From NCBI GenBank assembly GCA_002811645.1, contig PDIP01000073.1:82146-104303 (forward strand): 22,158 nucleotides of DNA, read 5' to 3'. Shown piece after piece: positions 1 to 9,000 of the stretch. The stretch is from Corallochytrium limacisporum. Lineage: Eukaryota > Opisthokonta. Position 1 is the stretch's first letter; every line of letters begins with the position of its first letter. The translations under genes and the position numbers were made by a program. The notes beneath the pieces are model-generated. The model saw nothing but the letters and a program-made list of their open reading frames with translations. It was not told the origin of the DNA and made no database searches.

Positions 1-38
<38 letters not shown>
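1..38. repeat. TC dinucleotide microsatellite
   Basis: Uninterrupted TC repeat of 19 units at the left edge of the window. It may continue beyond the edge, so its full length is unknown. Confidence 0.97.
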
Positions 39-41
<3 letters not shown>

Positions 42-245
42 TTTTCGTTTTACCCTTTTTTTTTTCAAGTTCGTGGTCCTGGGTTTTGGTCCCTTTGTGT
101 TTCTCTGTTGCTCCCCGGGATGGTTTTTTTGAGGGGGCTATTCTCACCACACCACCGCCTGTTCGACCGCTGTGGACTTCATTCAAAACCCGTGTCCGTT
201 TTTCCTTGCAAACCGACCCGGTTGGCATCCGGTTCCTTGCACACA

Positions 246-259
246 GGGGGGGGGGGGGG
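246..259. repeat. Run of 14 G, potential G-quadruplex
   Basis: Fourteen consecutive G residues, followed within about 20 bases by further short G groups (GG, GG, GGG). Such a run can fold into a G-quadruplex on the + strand. The exact length is prone to sequencing error. Confidence 0.8.
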
Positions 260-785
260 TTGGAGGTAGAGGATGGGTATGTCGTTATTCTTTTTCGGCC
301 TTTGGATACTCGTTCCATGCGATGAACACGCACACAACGCATCCTTCAACGGAAACCCTAATCCGCTTTCCCTCAGACTGCTGGGACGAGTGCCTCTATC
401 TCTCTCTCTCTCTGTGTCTGTGGGTACAGAGTGTCCCTTGTCTGGGTAGTCCGTCGTCAGTCTCTCTGGCTCGCTCTCTCTCTCTCTCGCCCTTCAGTGT
501 CCGGACTCGTAGCCCGTCCCTCTCCCCCCCCCCAAACTCCTCACTACCCCCTCCCCTGTTGTCTCTGTCTTCCGAGTTCCATAGTATCATGGACCCGGGA
601 ATGGATTTTTTTTCCCCGAGTTTTAGTGCGCACGGAATTCTTGCGTGCCTGACTGAACTTCCAATCATGTGCACTGGGGTGTTTGGAACCGTGAGACTGA
701 GTCTGGGAAGTCTCCCGTGACTAATGCGTACGCCAGACTCGATAATGAACAAAGCATGAAGATCAGGAACAGTAATAGAAACAGG

Positions 786-793
786 TATATAAG
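786..793 (+). promoter_or_regulatory. TATA box of the AtuA-like gene
   Basis: TATATAAG, an exact match to the canonical TATA consensus, 76 bp before the first in-frame ATG at 862 and 118 bp before the ATG at 904. If used in the usual way, transcription would start near 815-822, giving a leader of about 40-90 nt that contains a short upstream ORF. No equally good TATA box was noticed before the other genes. Confidence 0.55.
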
Positions 794-854
794 ATTCGAT
801 GATCCGAGAAGTTGGTGGAGTCGATACAGCACGCACGACAAACGCGAACGGAAG

Positions 855-884
855 ATGATACATGAGCAGCACAATGCCCGGTAG
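855..884 (+). other. Upstream ORF overlapping two candidate starts
   Basis: ATG at 855 with A at -3, nine sense codons and a TAG at 882-884, out of frame with the AtuA-like gene. It covers the in-frame ATGs at 862 (T at -3, poor context) and 874 (A at -3) but ends 19 bases before the ATG at 904. Ribosomes that translate it could reinitiate at 904, which is also where the conserved domain begins. Confidence 0.4.
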
Positions 885-2958
885 AGAACCGAGTACTGAA
901 CGGATGGGGAGACAGCCAATCTACCGACTGCTGTCGGCCAGTGCCATTCTTGGCTACGGCTTTGATGAACAAGCCCTCGTTGATGGAGCCTCAAGGGGTG
1001 TGGATTTAATCGCCGCTGATGCCGGATCTATGGACGCCGGTCCGTACTACCTAGGCAGTGGCAAAATGTATGTTGAGCCCCCGGCGCTGAAACGTGACTT
1101 CAAGATCATGATGCAGGAGGCGCTAAGACACAGCGCCCGTGTGATTGTGGGCAACTGCGGCTTCGCCGGCGGTCAGAGTCATCTGGATCAATTTTTGGAG
1201 ATTGTCGAGGAGGTGTTTGAGGAGCTGGGAGTGGCTGATATCAAGGTTGCAGTAATCGAAGGCTCTGTGGACAGTGACCTGCTCTCAGGATCTATCCATG
1301 AGCTCCAGGGACTGGGATGTATGCCCGAGATCACCAAAGCGGCGGTTCAAGAGTGCGTCTGTGTGCCACAAATGGGCGTTGCGCCCCTTATCACAGCCCT
1401 AAATCACAATGCGCGTGTGATTTTCACAACCCGTGTCTGCGACGTCGCCATCTTTGCCTGCGATCCTCTTCGTCAAGGTATCAAAGCAGGCATTGCCTAC
1501 CATGCTGGTCATGTGCTTGAGTGCGGTGCCTTGGCTGCAGATCCTGGATCCGGCTCAGACTGTTTGCTTGCTGAATTTTTTGATGACGACAGCGTGGAAT
1601 TCATAGCTCCGAATCCGGTGCGCGTCACAAGTCCCAAGTCTGTGAGTGCACATTCACTGTATGAGGAACCAAATCCGTGGGTGCAGCACTACCCTGAAGG
1701 TGTGCTCAGCTTCATAAACACTGAGTACTACCAACAGAGCGACAAGGTGGCCGGTCTCCGCGGAAGCGAGTTCTTCCACCGCGAACCGAGCCTCAAGATT
1801 GAAGGCACTCGATGCATCGGCGTTCGCTCTGTGGCACTATTGTCATGCGACAATGAGCTGAAAGCATCCGATCAGTACCTAATCTACGGTTTGAACGGAG
1901 TCGAAGCACGTCCTGTACCGGACGACGGCAGTATAAACGAGATTGGCATTCTCATCGAAGTCAAGGGATCAGATGAGGAGCGGGTCCACACACTGGCCAG
2001 TCTACTGAAGGCTGGCTTCCTGCACTACGGATTCGAAGGAAGACTCTCCACCGCTGGCAATATGGCATACCCCCTCTCCCCGTCTTCGTTCTCCTATGTT
2101 CAGGACCCGGATACCCATGTAACCCTAGTGGTTGGTGGCAGCAGGGACCCTGAGTTTATCCGGCGTTACGATACCCTTCGCAAAGGCGTGTTGGGCCGTG
2201 TAAAGTCGCAGCATCCCGAACTGTACACCTCTGCAACGGTCAATGTGCACTGCTTTGATACAAATCGCAGGCTGCTTTTCATTGACACAATCGCGGAAAG
2301 CAAGGAAGCTTCACTGGCAAAGCAACGAGCGCTGATCCAAGAGCTGGCAGATCACCTTACCGGCGAGATACGTCATGTCAGTGTCTTCAGTGGTGACGTC
2401 TATGTGTGGACTCTGTTCCATATCACCCACGATGCTCAGTTGATCAGATCGGCGTTCAAAATTAAAGAATACAATGTGACCAGGGATGGCCACAGACGAG
2501 ACCAACGCACCGTCATCCAATACGCCCCAGCAAACGTGAGTGTCGGATCCAAGAGAGGGCCGACGGATGAAGAATTCGCAAATTGGGGCATGATTGAACT
2601 GCAAGCGTCAACGGGCGATAAAGTCCTCGTGGCACACAAACCTCTTGTCGATATGGCCAGTGTAATTCGCAGCAAGGACGCTGGCATCAACACTCTGACC
2701 TACGACATTTTCTTCAAATCAGACGAAGATCTCGATGACGCTGTGGCCTCCAATCTCTTTACAGTCGATGCCATGGCCAAGACATTCGATGTGGAACCGG
2801 AGACAATGATAGGCACCTGGGCCGTTCGAAACTGCCGCGCGATCAAAGTGTCACGCTTCCGAACGCCAATATCCGGGATGCCGGGAGACCGTGACGTCTT
2901 TGGAGCACAGCAACACTCTGTCCTGACGACGTTGCAGATACCGATCTACCAAAAATAA
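862..2958 (+). CDS. AtuA-like (DUF1446) protein fused to a DUF4387 domain
   Basis: About 698 residues if started at 862, or 684 from the ATG at 904. Residues 1-14 look non-conserved, so 904 (or 874) is a real alternative start. Residues 19 to about 545 resemble the acyclic terpene utilisation AtuA family, with the family-like opening SASAILGYGFDEQALVDG and the motif AADAGSMDAGPYYLGSG at 51-67. Residues 593-697 match DUF4387: a VIRSKDAG segment, then SGMPGDRDVFGAQQH near the end. AtuA is named from the Pseudomonas citronellol/geraniol catabolic cluster, but its biochemical role is not established. In bacteria DUF4387 proteins are, to my knowledge, often encoded next to AtuA-like genes, so this looks like a fusion of functional partners. 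No targeting peptide or peroxisomal SKL-type end is visible. Substrate unknown. The bacterial-type family makes ancient transfer possible, but base composition does not stand out. Confidence 0.9.
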   Translation: MSSTMPGREPSTERMGRQPIYRLLSASAILGYGFDEQALVDGASRGVDLIAADAGSMDAGPYYLGSGKMYVEPPALKRDFKIMMQEALRHSARVIVGNCGFAGGQSHLDQFLEIVEEVFEELGVADIKVAVIEGSVDSDLLSGSIHELQGLGCMPEITKAAVQECVCVPQMGVAPLITALNHNARVIFTTRVCDVAIFACDPLRQGIKAGIAYHAGHVLECGALAADPGSGSDCLLAEFFDDDSVEFIAPNPVRVTSPKSVSAHSLYEEPNPWVQHYPEGVLSFINTEYYQQSDKVAGLRGSEFFHREPSLKIEGTRCIGVRSVALLSCDNELKASDQYLIYGLNGVEARPVPDDGSINEIGILIEVKGSDEERVHTLASLLKAGFLHYGFEGRLSTAGNMAYPLSPSSFSYVQDPDTHVTLVVGGSRDPEFIRRYDTLRKGVLGRVKSQHPELYTSATVNVHCFDTNRRLLFIDTIAESKEASLAKQRALIQELADHLTGEIRHVSVFSGDVYVWTLFHITHDAQLIRSAFKIKEYNVTRDGHRRDQRTVIQYAPANVSVGSKRGPTDEEFANWGMIELQASTGDKVLVAHKPLVDMASVIRSKDAGINTLTYDIFFKSDEDLDDAVASNLFTVDAMAKTFDVEPETMIGTWAVRNCRAIKVSRFRTPISGMPGDRDVFGAQQHSVLTTLQIPIYQK

Positions 2959-2959
2959 A
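2954..2959 (+). promoter_or_regulatory. Poly(A) signal overlapping the AtuA-like stop codon
   Basis: AATAAA in which the TAA stop codon (2956-2958) is embedded. If it is the working signal the 3' UTR would be only about 15-35 nt, consistent with the very short space before the converging gene. Confidence 0.5.
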
Positions 2960-2996
2960 ACTCCAACGCGTTGCTTGCACAATGCTCGCGCGACTT

Positions 2997-3002
2997 TTTA
3001 TT
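2997..3002 (-). promoter_or_regulatory. Poly(A) signal of the unknown gene at 3039-5420
   Basis: TTTATT on the + strand, which is AATAAA on the minus strand, 36 bases past that gene's stop codon. Cleavage 10-30 nt further on would fall at about 2967-2987, so the transcript end would overlap that of the AtuA-like gene. Confidence 0.55.
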
Positions 3003-3038
3003 CATATTGCTTTTCCATACAACACCAGATAGTAATCT

Positions 3039-5420
3039 TCATGAATGTTGTCGTTGCTGATTCATGCTCTCCATGGTACGCTGCACCACTCGGAGCTTCG
3101 ACGCGCTGTTGGGCACTGCTGGGGGTTGATTCGTGTCTTTGGGAACATTTTCTTTATCCAAAGCCGATACGGCACCTTGCTCTTCGGAACCACCATTACC
3201 TTCGCTGCTAGCAGCGATACTATCTCCGATAGCGTTGTGATCCTTAGTTTTGCCGCTGAAGAGCTGCTCCCATGCTTCTCGGGTGTTCTCCCCCATTCGG
3301 ATGGAATCCTCTGACTTGCGGTTCAAAGATGCAGGATCGGTGCCCTTGCCTTGGTCCCTGAACAGGAACGAATCGGTAAGATGCACGTCAGTTGTCGCCG
3401 GCGGCGCCGGTGGTGACAAATCGTTCTCTCCAGCATCGAGATCTAGAGACCCGTTACTAATGGACGCAGACTTTGGCGACCCCTTGCCCAGACCACCTGT
3501 GACCCGGGCAAAGAGGGACTGTTTCCCTGTGTTCCCGTCTGATTTCGATGATGAGGTCCCTTTCTTGGCACTTGCCGACACAGCCGCGGCTGCCGCGGCC
3601 GCAGCTGCGGCAGCGGCGCTGTTGCCGACGTTTGTGGGCATTGGTGAAGTGCGAATGCCACCCTTAGACACTTTCGTGCCGCCGCCGCGAGCAGGACTGA
3701 GCCGTGATCGGACCCTAGAGCGGCTCTTGCTCTTGGTACCACTGCCAGTGTTCGCTCCGGTGCTAGTCGGAGTGGTTACGGTCGTAACTGGGCTGCCATT
3801 GGCGGCATTGTGGTTGGTTGCAATCGGCGAGACATGCACTGCAGAACTCGACGCAGCCGCGCTATCCAGACCAGAGACACCCTGGTTGGACACAGTCGGA
3901 TTTGCCAGGCCGTTGAGAATAAAGTTGAAAGTTGTGTTGCTAATCTCTGGGTTGTGCACAATGCCATTCGAACTTGAGTTGGATCCACGACCGAGGCCGT
4001 TCAGGACCTGGCTGATCTCACTGTGTACTACGATGCCCGGTTTGGAGCAAGCTCGATCGATGTGGTCCTGTGTTATTGCTTCGTCAGTGATAAAGTAATT
4101 CATATTTATCACAGGACGGTCCGAATCTTTCCAGTCTGGGGCTCCCTTGGTTGGCAGTGCAAAGCCCTGAGTAACCAGCAGGTCACTCACTAGTGCTTGA
4201 CGACAATTCACAGAATTAAAGCCATACCCAAGCATCTCCTGCATGCTACAGACTTCAGGTACATTGTTCATCGCGTCGCCGTAGGCAGTAGCCTGCGGAT
4301 TGAAGGGGTGCTGTGCGTTGCTGGTCATTGGGACGAGATGCAGACGGTGCTGTAGAAACTGTCCTGCTGCCGCGGACCATTTGCTCTCTGTGTGTTCAAT
4401 CAGATCCCTTACTCGCTTCGACAGGCGGCACTTAAGGATGAGGACGGTGCGCTGCTGCGAGTCATTGAGAATGCCCCGACTCTGTGCATCTCCAGGGACC
4501 AGACGAACACGGACCTGATGGTCTGCGACGTTGCCAGGCAGTGATCCACACATGTCTGTGGCTGCTGCCGTGGTTTGTTGCACCGCTTGCGGTTGGTTGT
4601 GGGTGGTTTCGTGAGGAGCTATAGGTTCGTCACAGTTGTGAGCGAGGTTCGTCTGTTTGTTTGGGGTGATTTGGTTGTTTTGCTGCTGATGTTGGTGCTG
4701 GTGCTGGTGTTGCTGGTGGTTGGGATCGACGTAGCCATTGTAGTCGCCCATATCTGCCGCCGTTGCAGTGGTGGTCTGATTAAAGGCTCCGTAGGCTTGT
4801 GCGTTCTGCGACTGGTGCGATGACGGGTGGCCGCCGTCGTTGAACGCACCATTGCCCATGCCACCGCTATTGGCGGCCTGCGGTTGAGCCCATACTTCGC
4901 TGTAGGTGGAACCCCCTGCGCTGGCTGACGCTTGAGGCACAGTCATTGCCTTCATTGCAACAGCATTTCGTCCGAAACTGCGGAGGATTTCTAGTCCAAT
5001 GCCGGTACCGGGGGTGTTCGTGATGCCGTGGATCAGGGGCATTCGTGTAGTCAGTACACCATAGGGATGACACTGCAATGCCACGACGCCCTCTGACACG
5101 AGCTCTGACAGTAACTTTGCGGTGTCGGTTGGTGGGTGCTGCATCTGCGGAATGGTTTGGGGAATGTTGCGGAAGATGGTTTGCAAATGTAACAGCGCCA
5201 CAATAGCCGTCAGTTGCATGGGCAAATGTTTCCGCAGTTTTCCCATGTCAAGACGGAGGCAAGCACCGGCGTGCTGAAGCTGCTCCTGATACCGCATGCG
5301 AATCTGTCCCTGAGTGTATCGAGACACACTGCAGTCTGCGAATTGATAGTTCGGTCCATAAGCACAGAGCTGTGCAAGCAGACCATCGTCTGCTTCCTCA
5401 TCCCACTGATGCGGATCCAT
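3039..5420 (-). CDS. Unrecognised low-complexity protein with KEN-box motif
   Basis: 793 residues from the ATG at 5420, whose context ACAATGG is strong; the frame extends three codons further to a TTG, which I do not take as the start. I do not recognise the family. Residues 1 to about 160 and 300-480 look folded; the second segment has hydrophobic/charged alternation, such as VLILKCRLSKRVRDLIEHTE. They are separated by a Q/N/H-rich linker with a His-Gln run (about 235-247). The C-terminal 300 residues are Ser/Thr/Gly/Asn-rich with a 12-Ala run (602-613), a basic RSRVRSRLSPARGG patch and several SP/TP sites. LDKENVP near 754-760 matches a KEN box, the APC/C degron. A regulatory or nuclear protein is a guess. 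Mixed Ala codons argue that the Ala run is not a recent triplet expansion. An E2F-like site lies 368 bp upstream of the ATG. Confidence 0.78.
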   Translation of the reverse strand: MDPHQWDEEADDGLLAQLCAYGPNYQFADCSVSRYTQGQIRMRYQEQLQHAGACLRLDMGKLRKHLPMQLTAIVALLHLQTIFRNIPQTIPQMQHPPTDTAKLLSELVSEGVVALQCHPYGVLTTRMPLIHGITNTPGTGIGLEILRSFGRNAVAMKAMTVPQASASAGGSTYSEVWAQPQAANSGGMGNGAFNDGGHPSSHQSQNAQAYGAFNQTTTATAADMGDYNGYVDPNHQQHQHQHQHQQQNNQITPNKQTNLAHNCDEPIAPHETTHNQPQAVQQTTAAATDMCGSLPGNVADHQVRVRLVPGDAQSRGILNDSQQRTVLILKCRLSKRVRDLIEHTESKWSAAAGQFLQHRLHLVPMTSNAQHPFNPQATAYGDAMNNVPEVCSMQEMLGYGFNSVNCRQALVSDLLVTQGFALPTKGAPDWKDSDRPVINMNYFITDEAITQDHIDRACSKPGIVVHSEISQVLNGLGRGSNSSSNGIVHNPEISNTTFNFILNGLANPTVSNQGVSGLDSAAASSSAVHVSPIATNHNAANGSPVTTVTTPTSTGANTGSGTKSKSRSRVRSRLSPARGGGTKVSKGGIRTSPMPTNVGNSAAAAAAAAAAAAVSASAKKGTSSSKSDGNTGKQSLFARVTGGLGKGSPKSASISNGSLDLDAGENDLSPPAPPATTDVHLTDSFLFRDQGKGTDPASLNRKSEDSIRMGENTREAWEQLFSGKTKDHNAIGDSIAASSEGNGGSEEQGAVSALDKENVPKDTNQPPAVPNSASKLRVVQRTMESMNQQRQHS
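3582..3617 (-). repeat. Poly-alanine tract inside the unknown gene
   Basis: Twelve consecutive alanine codons using mixed GCC, GCA, GCT and GCG, so the protein tract is longer than any pure triplet repeat. This suggests selection for the amino-acid run rather than recent replication slippage. Confidence 0.85.
4680..4718 (-). repeat. His-Gln codon repeat inside the unknown gene
   Basis: CAC/CAT and CAG/CAA codons alternate to give a run of His-Gln pairs ending in several Gln. It is an imperfect hexanucleotide-like coding repeat and likely to vary in length between strains. Confidence 0.8.
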
Positions 5421-5787
5421 TGTGTTCAATTGTCTTGCTAAGTTTTACTAGATGCTATTCGTTTCCAATTTAGTTACATAATTGAAAGCATTTCACTAAG
5501 AATGCCCGAGTCGTCTCTTTCCGCTTGTGCAACTCCCTTTGCTTTGCATCGCAGCTAGTTGTGGATCCCCTGTCAACATGAGCTTAAACTGGTCACAAAC
5601 GCTCTTATACCTTGAGTGTCAACGCGACGCAAATGAGAGAAAGGGGGTGTTCCAGTTCCTTTAAAGTGGCAGTCCGTCCCGAAATTCCATGAACTCTCTT
5701 ATCATGTAACGGTGCAAGGGGAGCCGTTTCCGTCCTGAGCTCTTTGCGGCTGTGGAGACTCTCCCTCCAAACTCTTGCCTGCGAATT

Positions 5788-5795
5788 TTTCGCGC
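5788..5795 (+). promoter_or_regulatory. E2F/DP-like site
   Basis: TTTCGCGC, an exact E2F/DP consensus octamer (TTTSSCGC class), within TTTTTCGCGCGCG and followed by TTCGAAAT. It lies 368 bp upstream of the ATG of the unknown gene at 5420. Function is inferred from the consensus only. Confidence 0.35.
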
Positions 5796-5868
5796 GCGTT
5801 CGAAATCGGGTCCGCTGCGGTGCGTTCTACACCATCACGCCCGACCTCTGCACTGAGTTCGGAGTCTA

Positions 5869-5874
5869 TTTATT
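5869..5874 (-). promoter_or_regulatory. Candidate poly(A) signal of the alsin homologue
   Basis: TTTATT on the + strand (minus-strand AATAAA), about 200 bases beyond the alsin stop codon. It is the nearest consensus signal I found on that strand. Confidence 0.45.
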
Positions 5875-6074
5875 CTACCCACCGGATTGGAGAAAGGGTT
5901 TGGGGGGAGGGGAAGGAGCGGGAGAAAGTCAATAGTTGTGCTGAAGGTGCCGGTGTTCTTGTCCTTCAATCTCCGCCTGTATAGGGTAATCAATATTGGC
6001 CTGCAGTACCCTTCTTACGGAAGCGATGTTTACGTCTATTGGAATATCTCCTTGTATTCGGCTTCAGTGGACTA

Positions 6075-9000
6075 TCACACATATTCATGATCAACAAGGT
6101 GCCTTAGTGCCCCCATCAAAGTAATAAGCGCGTACGATATCTCACCGGAGCTGGCGTTAAGGACCGGTAAGAAGTCACTCATGAGCAGCAGGTGGAGTGG
6201 CCAGGACGGTTCGTTCAGCCGAACAATGTAGTATATGATCCAGGGTAGAATGTCATCCAGGGCACCGGCCCGGTTCTGGGTCGAACTGGTGAGCAATTGA
6301 AAGGCCTTGAGAACATGTTCCGCCTTGACCAGTGGGTGGCTCGCACTGACCACATCACGCAATTGCTTTACGATAGCCTCCACATCGACGATGCCTTCAG
6401 GACCTGCAGACGGCCTAGATTCAGCATTTGTAACGAAGAGATGCTGATACATAGCTGCCCGGTCCGTTTCTGGCATATCGGCGGTGAGGTCGGCAGCATA
6501 GTCAAGGATGGCGCGTCGCTTTTCCTCTGCAGACTCCACAGGGTCCACAGGGATACCAACCCGTTCCTTCAAGTCCCGCATGGGCAAAGTGTGTAGACGG
6601 TGAATCGCAGACTTCATCTTGTTCAAGAAATCACCGTACAAATCCTCATAGATACGTACCATGGACGCGGTGATGCGTTGAAAGAAGAGCGCCATGAGCT
6701 CTTTCAGTCTTGGACTCAGGGCATAGTCGTCCTGCAACGCTTTGGCAAGGCTGCACGCATCAGTCACCGCGAATTTGTACGCCATCGCTGGATTGATTGG
6801 TGATTGTGATCCGTAGGCCATGACAATGATCGACGACGCAGCTTCCACAGCGGATGTCTCTTCCTCGAGCTCTTCCTTGTAGCCATGCGAGGTATCCTCG
6901 CGGCGCAGGCGCCAGAACTGCACAATACTGTCGCGCCAGGCGTCTGCTTGTGGATCCGCCAGATGGTCCATCAGTACCGTGGGTTGGACGGAAATGGGCC
7001 AGGCGTGTAGAAAATCTGTGGAAATGTCACTGATTGGGAGCAGATAAGCGGTTGCGTCCTTGAGCTGTAAGTTCCACTTCTCAGCGTCGATGACAATGTT
7101 TGTGGCATTCACGATCTGGCCGTTCTCGCCGGTAATTTTTCCACCGTCCAGTATGCTCTGGTTTGTGCTACTAAAACTGCCTTCTACTTGGTAGCCGCTG
7201 GAAAGGATCAGTCGTCCACGACCTACGCTCTTGCCTTGGATAAAGTGTCCCACATGGCAGTGCCATGCTTGTCCCTGCATTTCTGAACCCCTTCGCGCAT
7301 TGTCTGTAGCTCTCACCGGCGAAGGAGGGGTATCGCGGCTCCTCTGGAATGAGAAACCGTATCCCGAGAGCTTGTCACCGTCAAAGTGTCCCATTTTGCA
7401 TATCCCATCGATGCGATCAACCAGTATCCCAAATCCTTTCCTTCGCCCGGCTAGATATTCGCCAAAGAAGTGACACTCTCCCCCTCGGGTTACGGCGTAG
7501 CCGAGACCATGCTCCTTGTCATCCTTGAAATGGCCATCAAAGTAGTCGCCGTTGCCATCGACGATGGTACCATGACCGTCGATGACGCCCTCACGCCAGT
7601 TTCCCGTCAACACACGACCGTCCAGGGAAGTGAGTCGACCCTGCCCATGGCGCACGCCCTGAATGAAGGATCCTTCGAACACGGTGCCCTCCCGGTCAAC
7701 CGTCTCTCCCTTGCCATGCGGATGGCCCATGTACCACTCGCCGGAATAGCATTTCCCGATCAAATCATGAGGCAAAGGTCCACCACCGGCTACAGGTACT
7801 GTAAGGCCTGCCACGGAGACAGCCCCGTTTGAACTCACATCAGCACTGTCTAAGTAGGTCAGCGACAGCTTTCTGCGTGCCAGCCCATAGGTGATTTTGT
7901 GCAGCAATTTGCTGGACGTATCATTTACTCGTCGAGGGGACTGTTTGCTCTGTGTCTCGTTGACCAAAAAGCCCGGAGAAAGCCTACCATTACCATCATT
8001 CTGTTCCTCAACTCCGCCGTATTCTATAAGCCTCTTGTGAATGGCATTGTAAAGGATTTTGATCCACTGGACAAGATCCTCCGTGCTGTCACAGTGAACA
8101 GAGACCTTGCGGGTGGGCATAACGAGATCAAACACACGCTTGGGTTTGAGAGCATCGTCTGTTCGACTTGAGCTTACAGGTTCATGGTTGATCCACAGGA
8201 AGCGCAGATCACAGCTCCAAGCGGGATTGCCCCATACTTTTGGGCTATGTAGAACGTCGTTGAACAAGTGGAAGGCAGGAGTCTGCGCGAAAGCACTCGG
8301 TCTTTCTACTGGCACTAGTGGCCGGTGTTTGCTGGACAGTAAGAGCCGTCGATCTGGTGGCATAGCACACAGAGTCACCTTGAACGCATCCCTGTTGGTA
8401 GTCCCAGCTTGTACGGGAACACGGATCGCGTGAAGGTTATGGTCAATGCAAAAGTCCCGAGTGTGTTCGGCGTTGATTATATGTCCATTCATGTTCGAGA
8501 TAAGCTCCTCCCATTGGTGGTGAACTTTTAGTATTTCATCCACTTTGTACGGTAGTTGGAAGGGAGCCTTACTGGCAAATGACTCCAAGAGCTTGCAGAA
8601 TGTGACGTAGCGATGAGTCCTATCAAGGTACCTCAGAACAAAGTCGTCAAATGCAAACTGATTGAGACCGAAGGATTCCTCACTCGCTCCACGATCGATA
8701 ATATCGTAAGTGGCGCCTTGAAAGACTTTGATATGCTCACTCAGAATCCGTTTGAAAGGGCTGGACAACTTGCACCTTTCGAAGAAATTCACAGCAATGC
8801 AATCCGCGATCACCTGGGCATACTCATTTAGGGCACGTTGAATCATGGTGTTCCCCATGTAGCGTAGGAACTGTGGCTTGCTGCCAAATGTCTCTGCATT
8901 GGATCCAATGCGCATCTTTTCAAGGAAAACCCATGCTGCCGCCATAACTTTCTGCAATGCATTCGACATTCTGACCAGCAGAGCTTGACAACTGCCTTGT

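Larger units (their letters stand above)
1..861. other. Pyrimidine-rich upstream region without a recognised gene
   Basis: No recognisable protein is encoded here; the open frames that cross it are low-complexity translations of simple sequence. It opens with a TC microsatellite, has a 14-G run, further TC tracts near 395-420 and 460-488, and a 10-C run at 524-533. A TATA-like box lies near its right end, so the last 100 bases or so are probably the core promoter and leader of the AtuA-like gene. Pyrimidines strongly dominate the + strand from about 360 to 560. Confidence 0.6.
5421..6074. other. Tandem spacer: alsin 3' end and promoter of the unknown gene
   Basis: No convincing gene. On the minus strand it should hold the 3' UTR of the alsin homologue (right part) and the promoter and leader of the unknown gene (left part). 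A minus-strand AATAAA lies at 5869-5874 and an E2F-like TTTCGCGC at 5788-5795. The short open frames around 5744-6090 have no recognisable similarity. Confidence 0.6.

Noticed and set aside
172-720. 182-codon + frame upstream of the AtuA-like gene
   Set aside because: It is a translation of TC- and C-rich simple sequence (Ser/Leu/Pro runs) with no domain.
396-872. 158-codon minus-strand frame
   Set aside because: The same pyrimidine-rich DNA read on the other strand gives Arg/Glu repeats; no family features, and it runs into the AtuA promoter.
3250-4098. 282-codon + frame opposite the unknown gene
   Set aside because: It mirrors the low-complexity coding sequence of the minus-strand gene, including the Ala run, and has no independent support.
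5421-5429. TTG at 5429 as the start of the unknown gene
   Set aside because: TTG starts are not expected in nuclear genes and an ATG in strong context lies three codons downstream.
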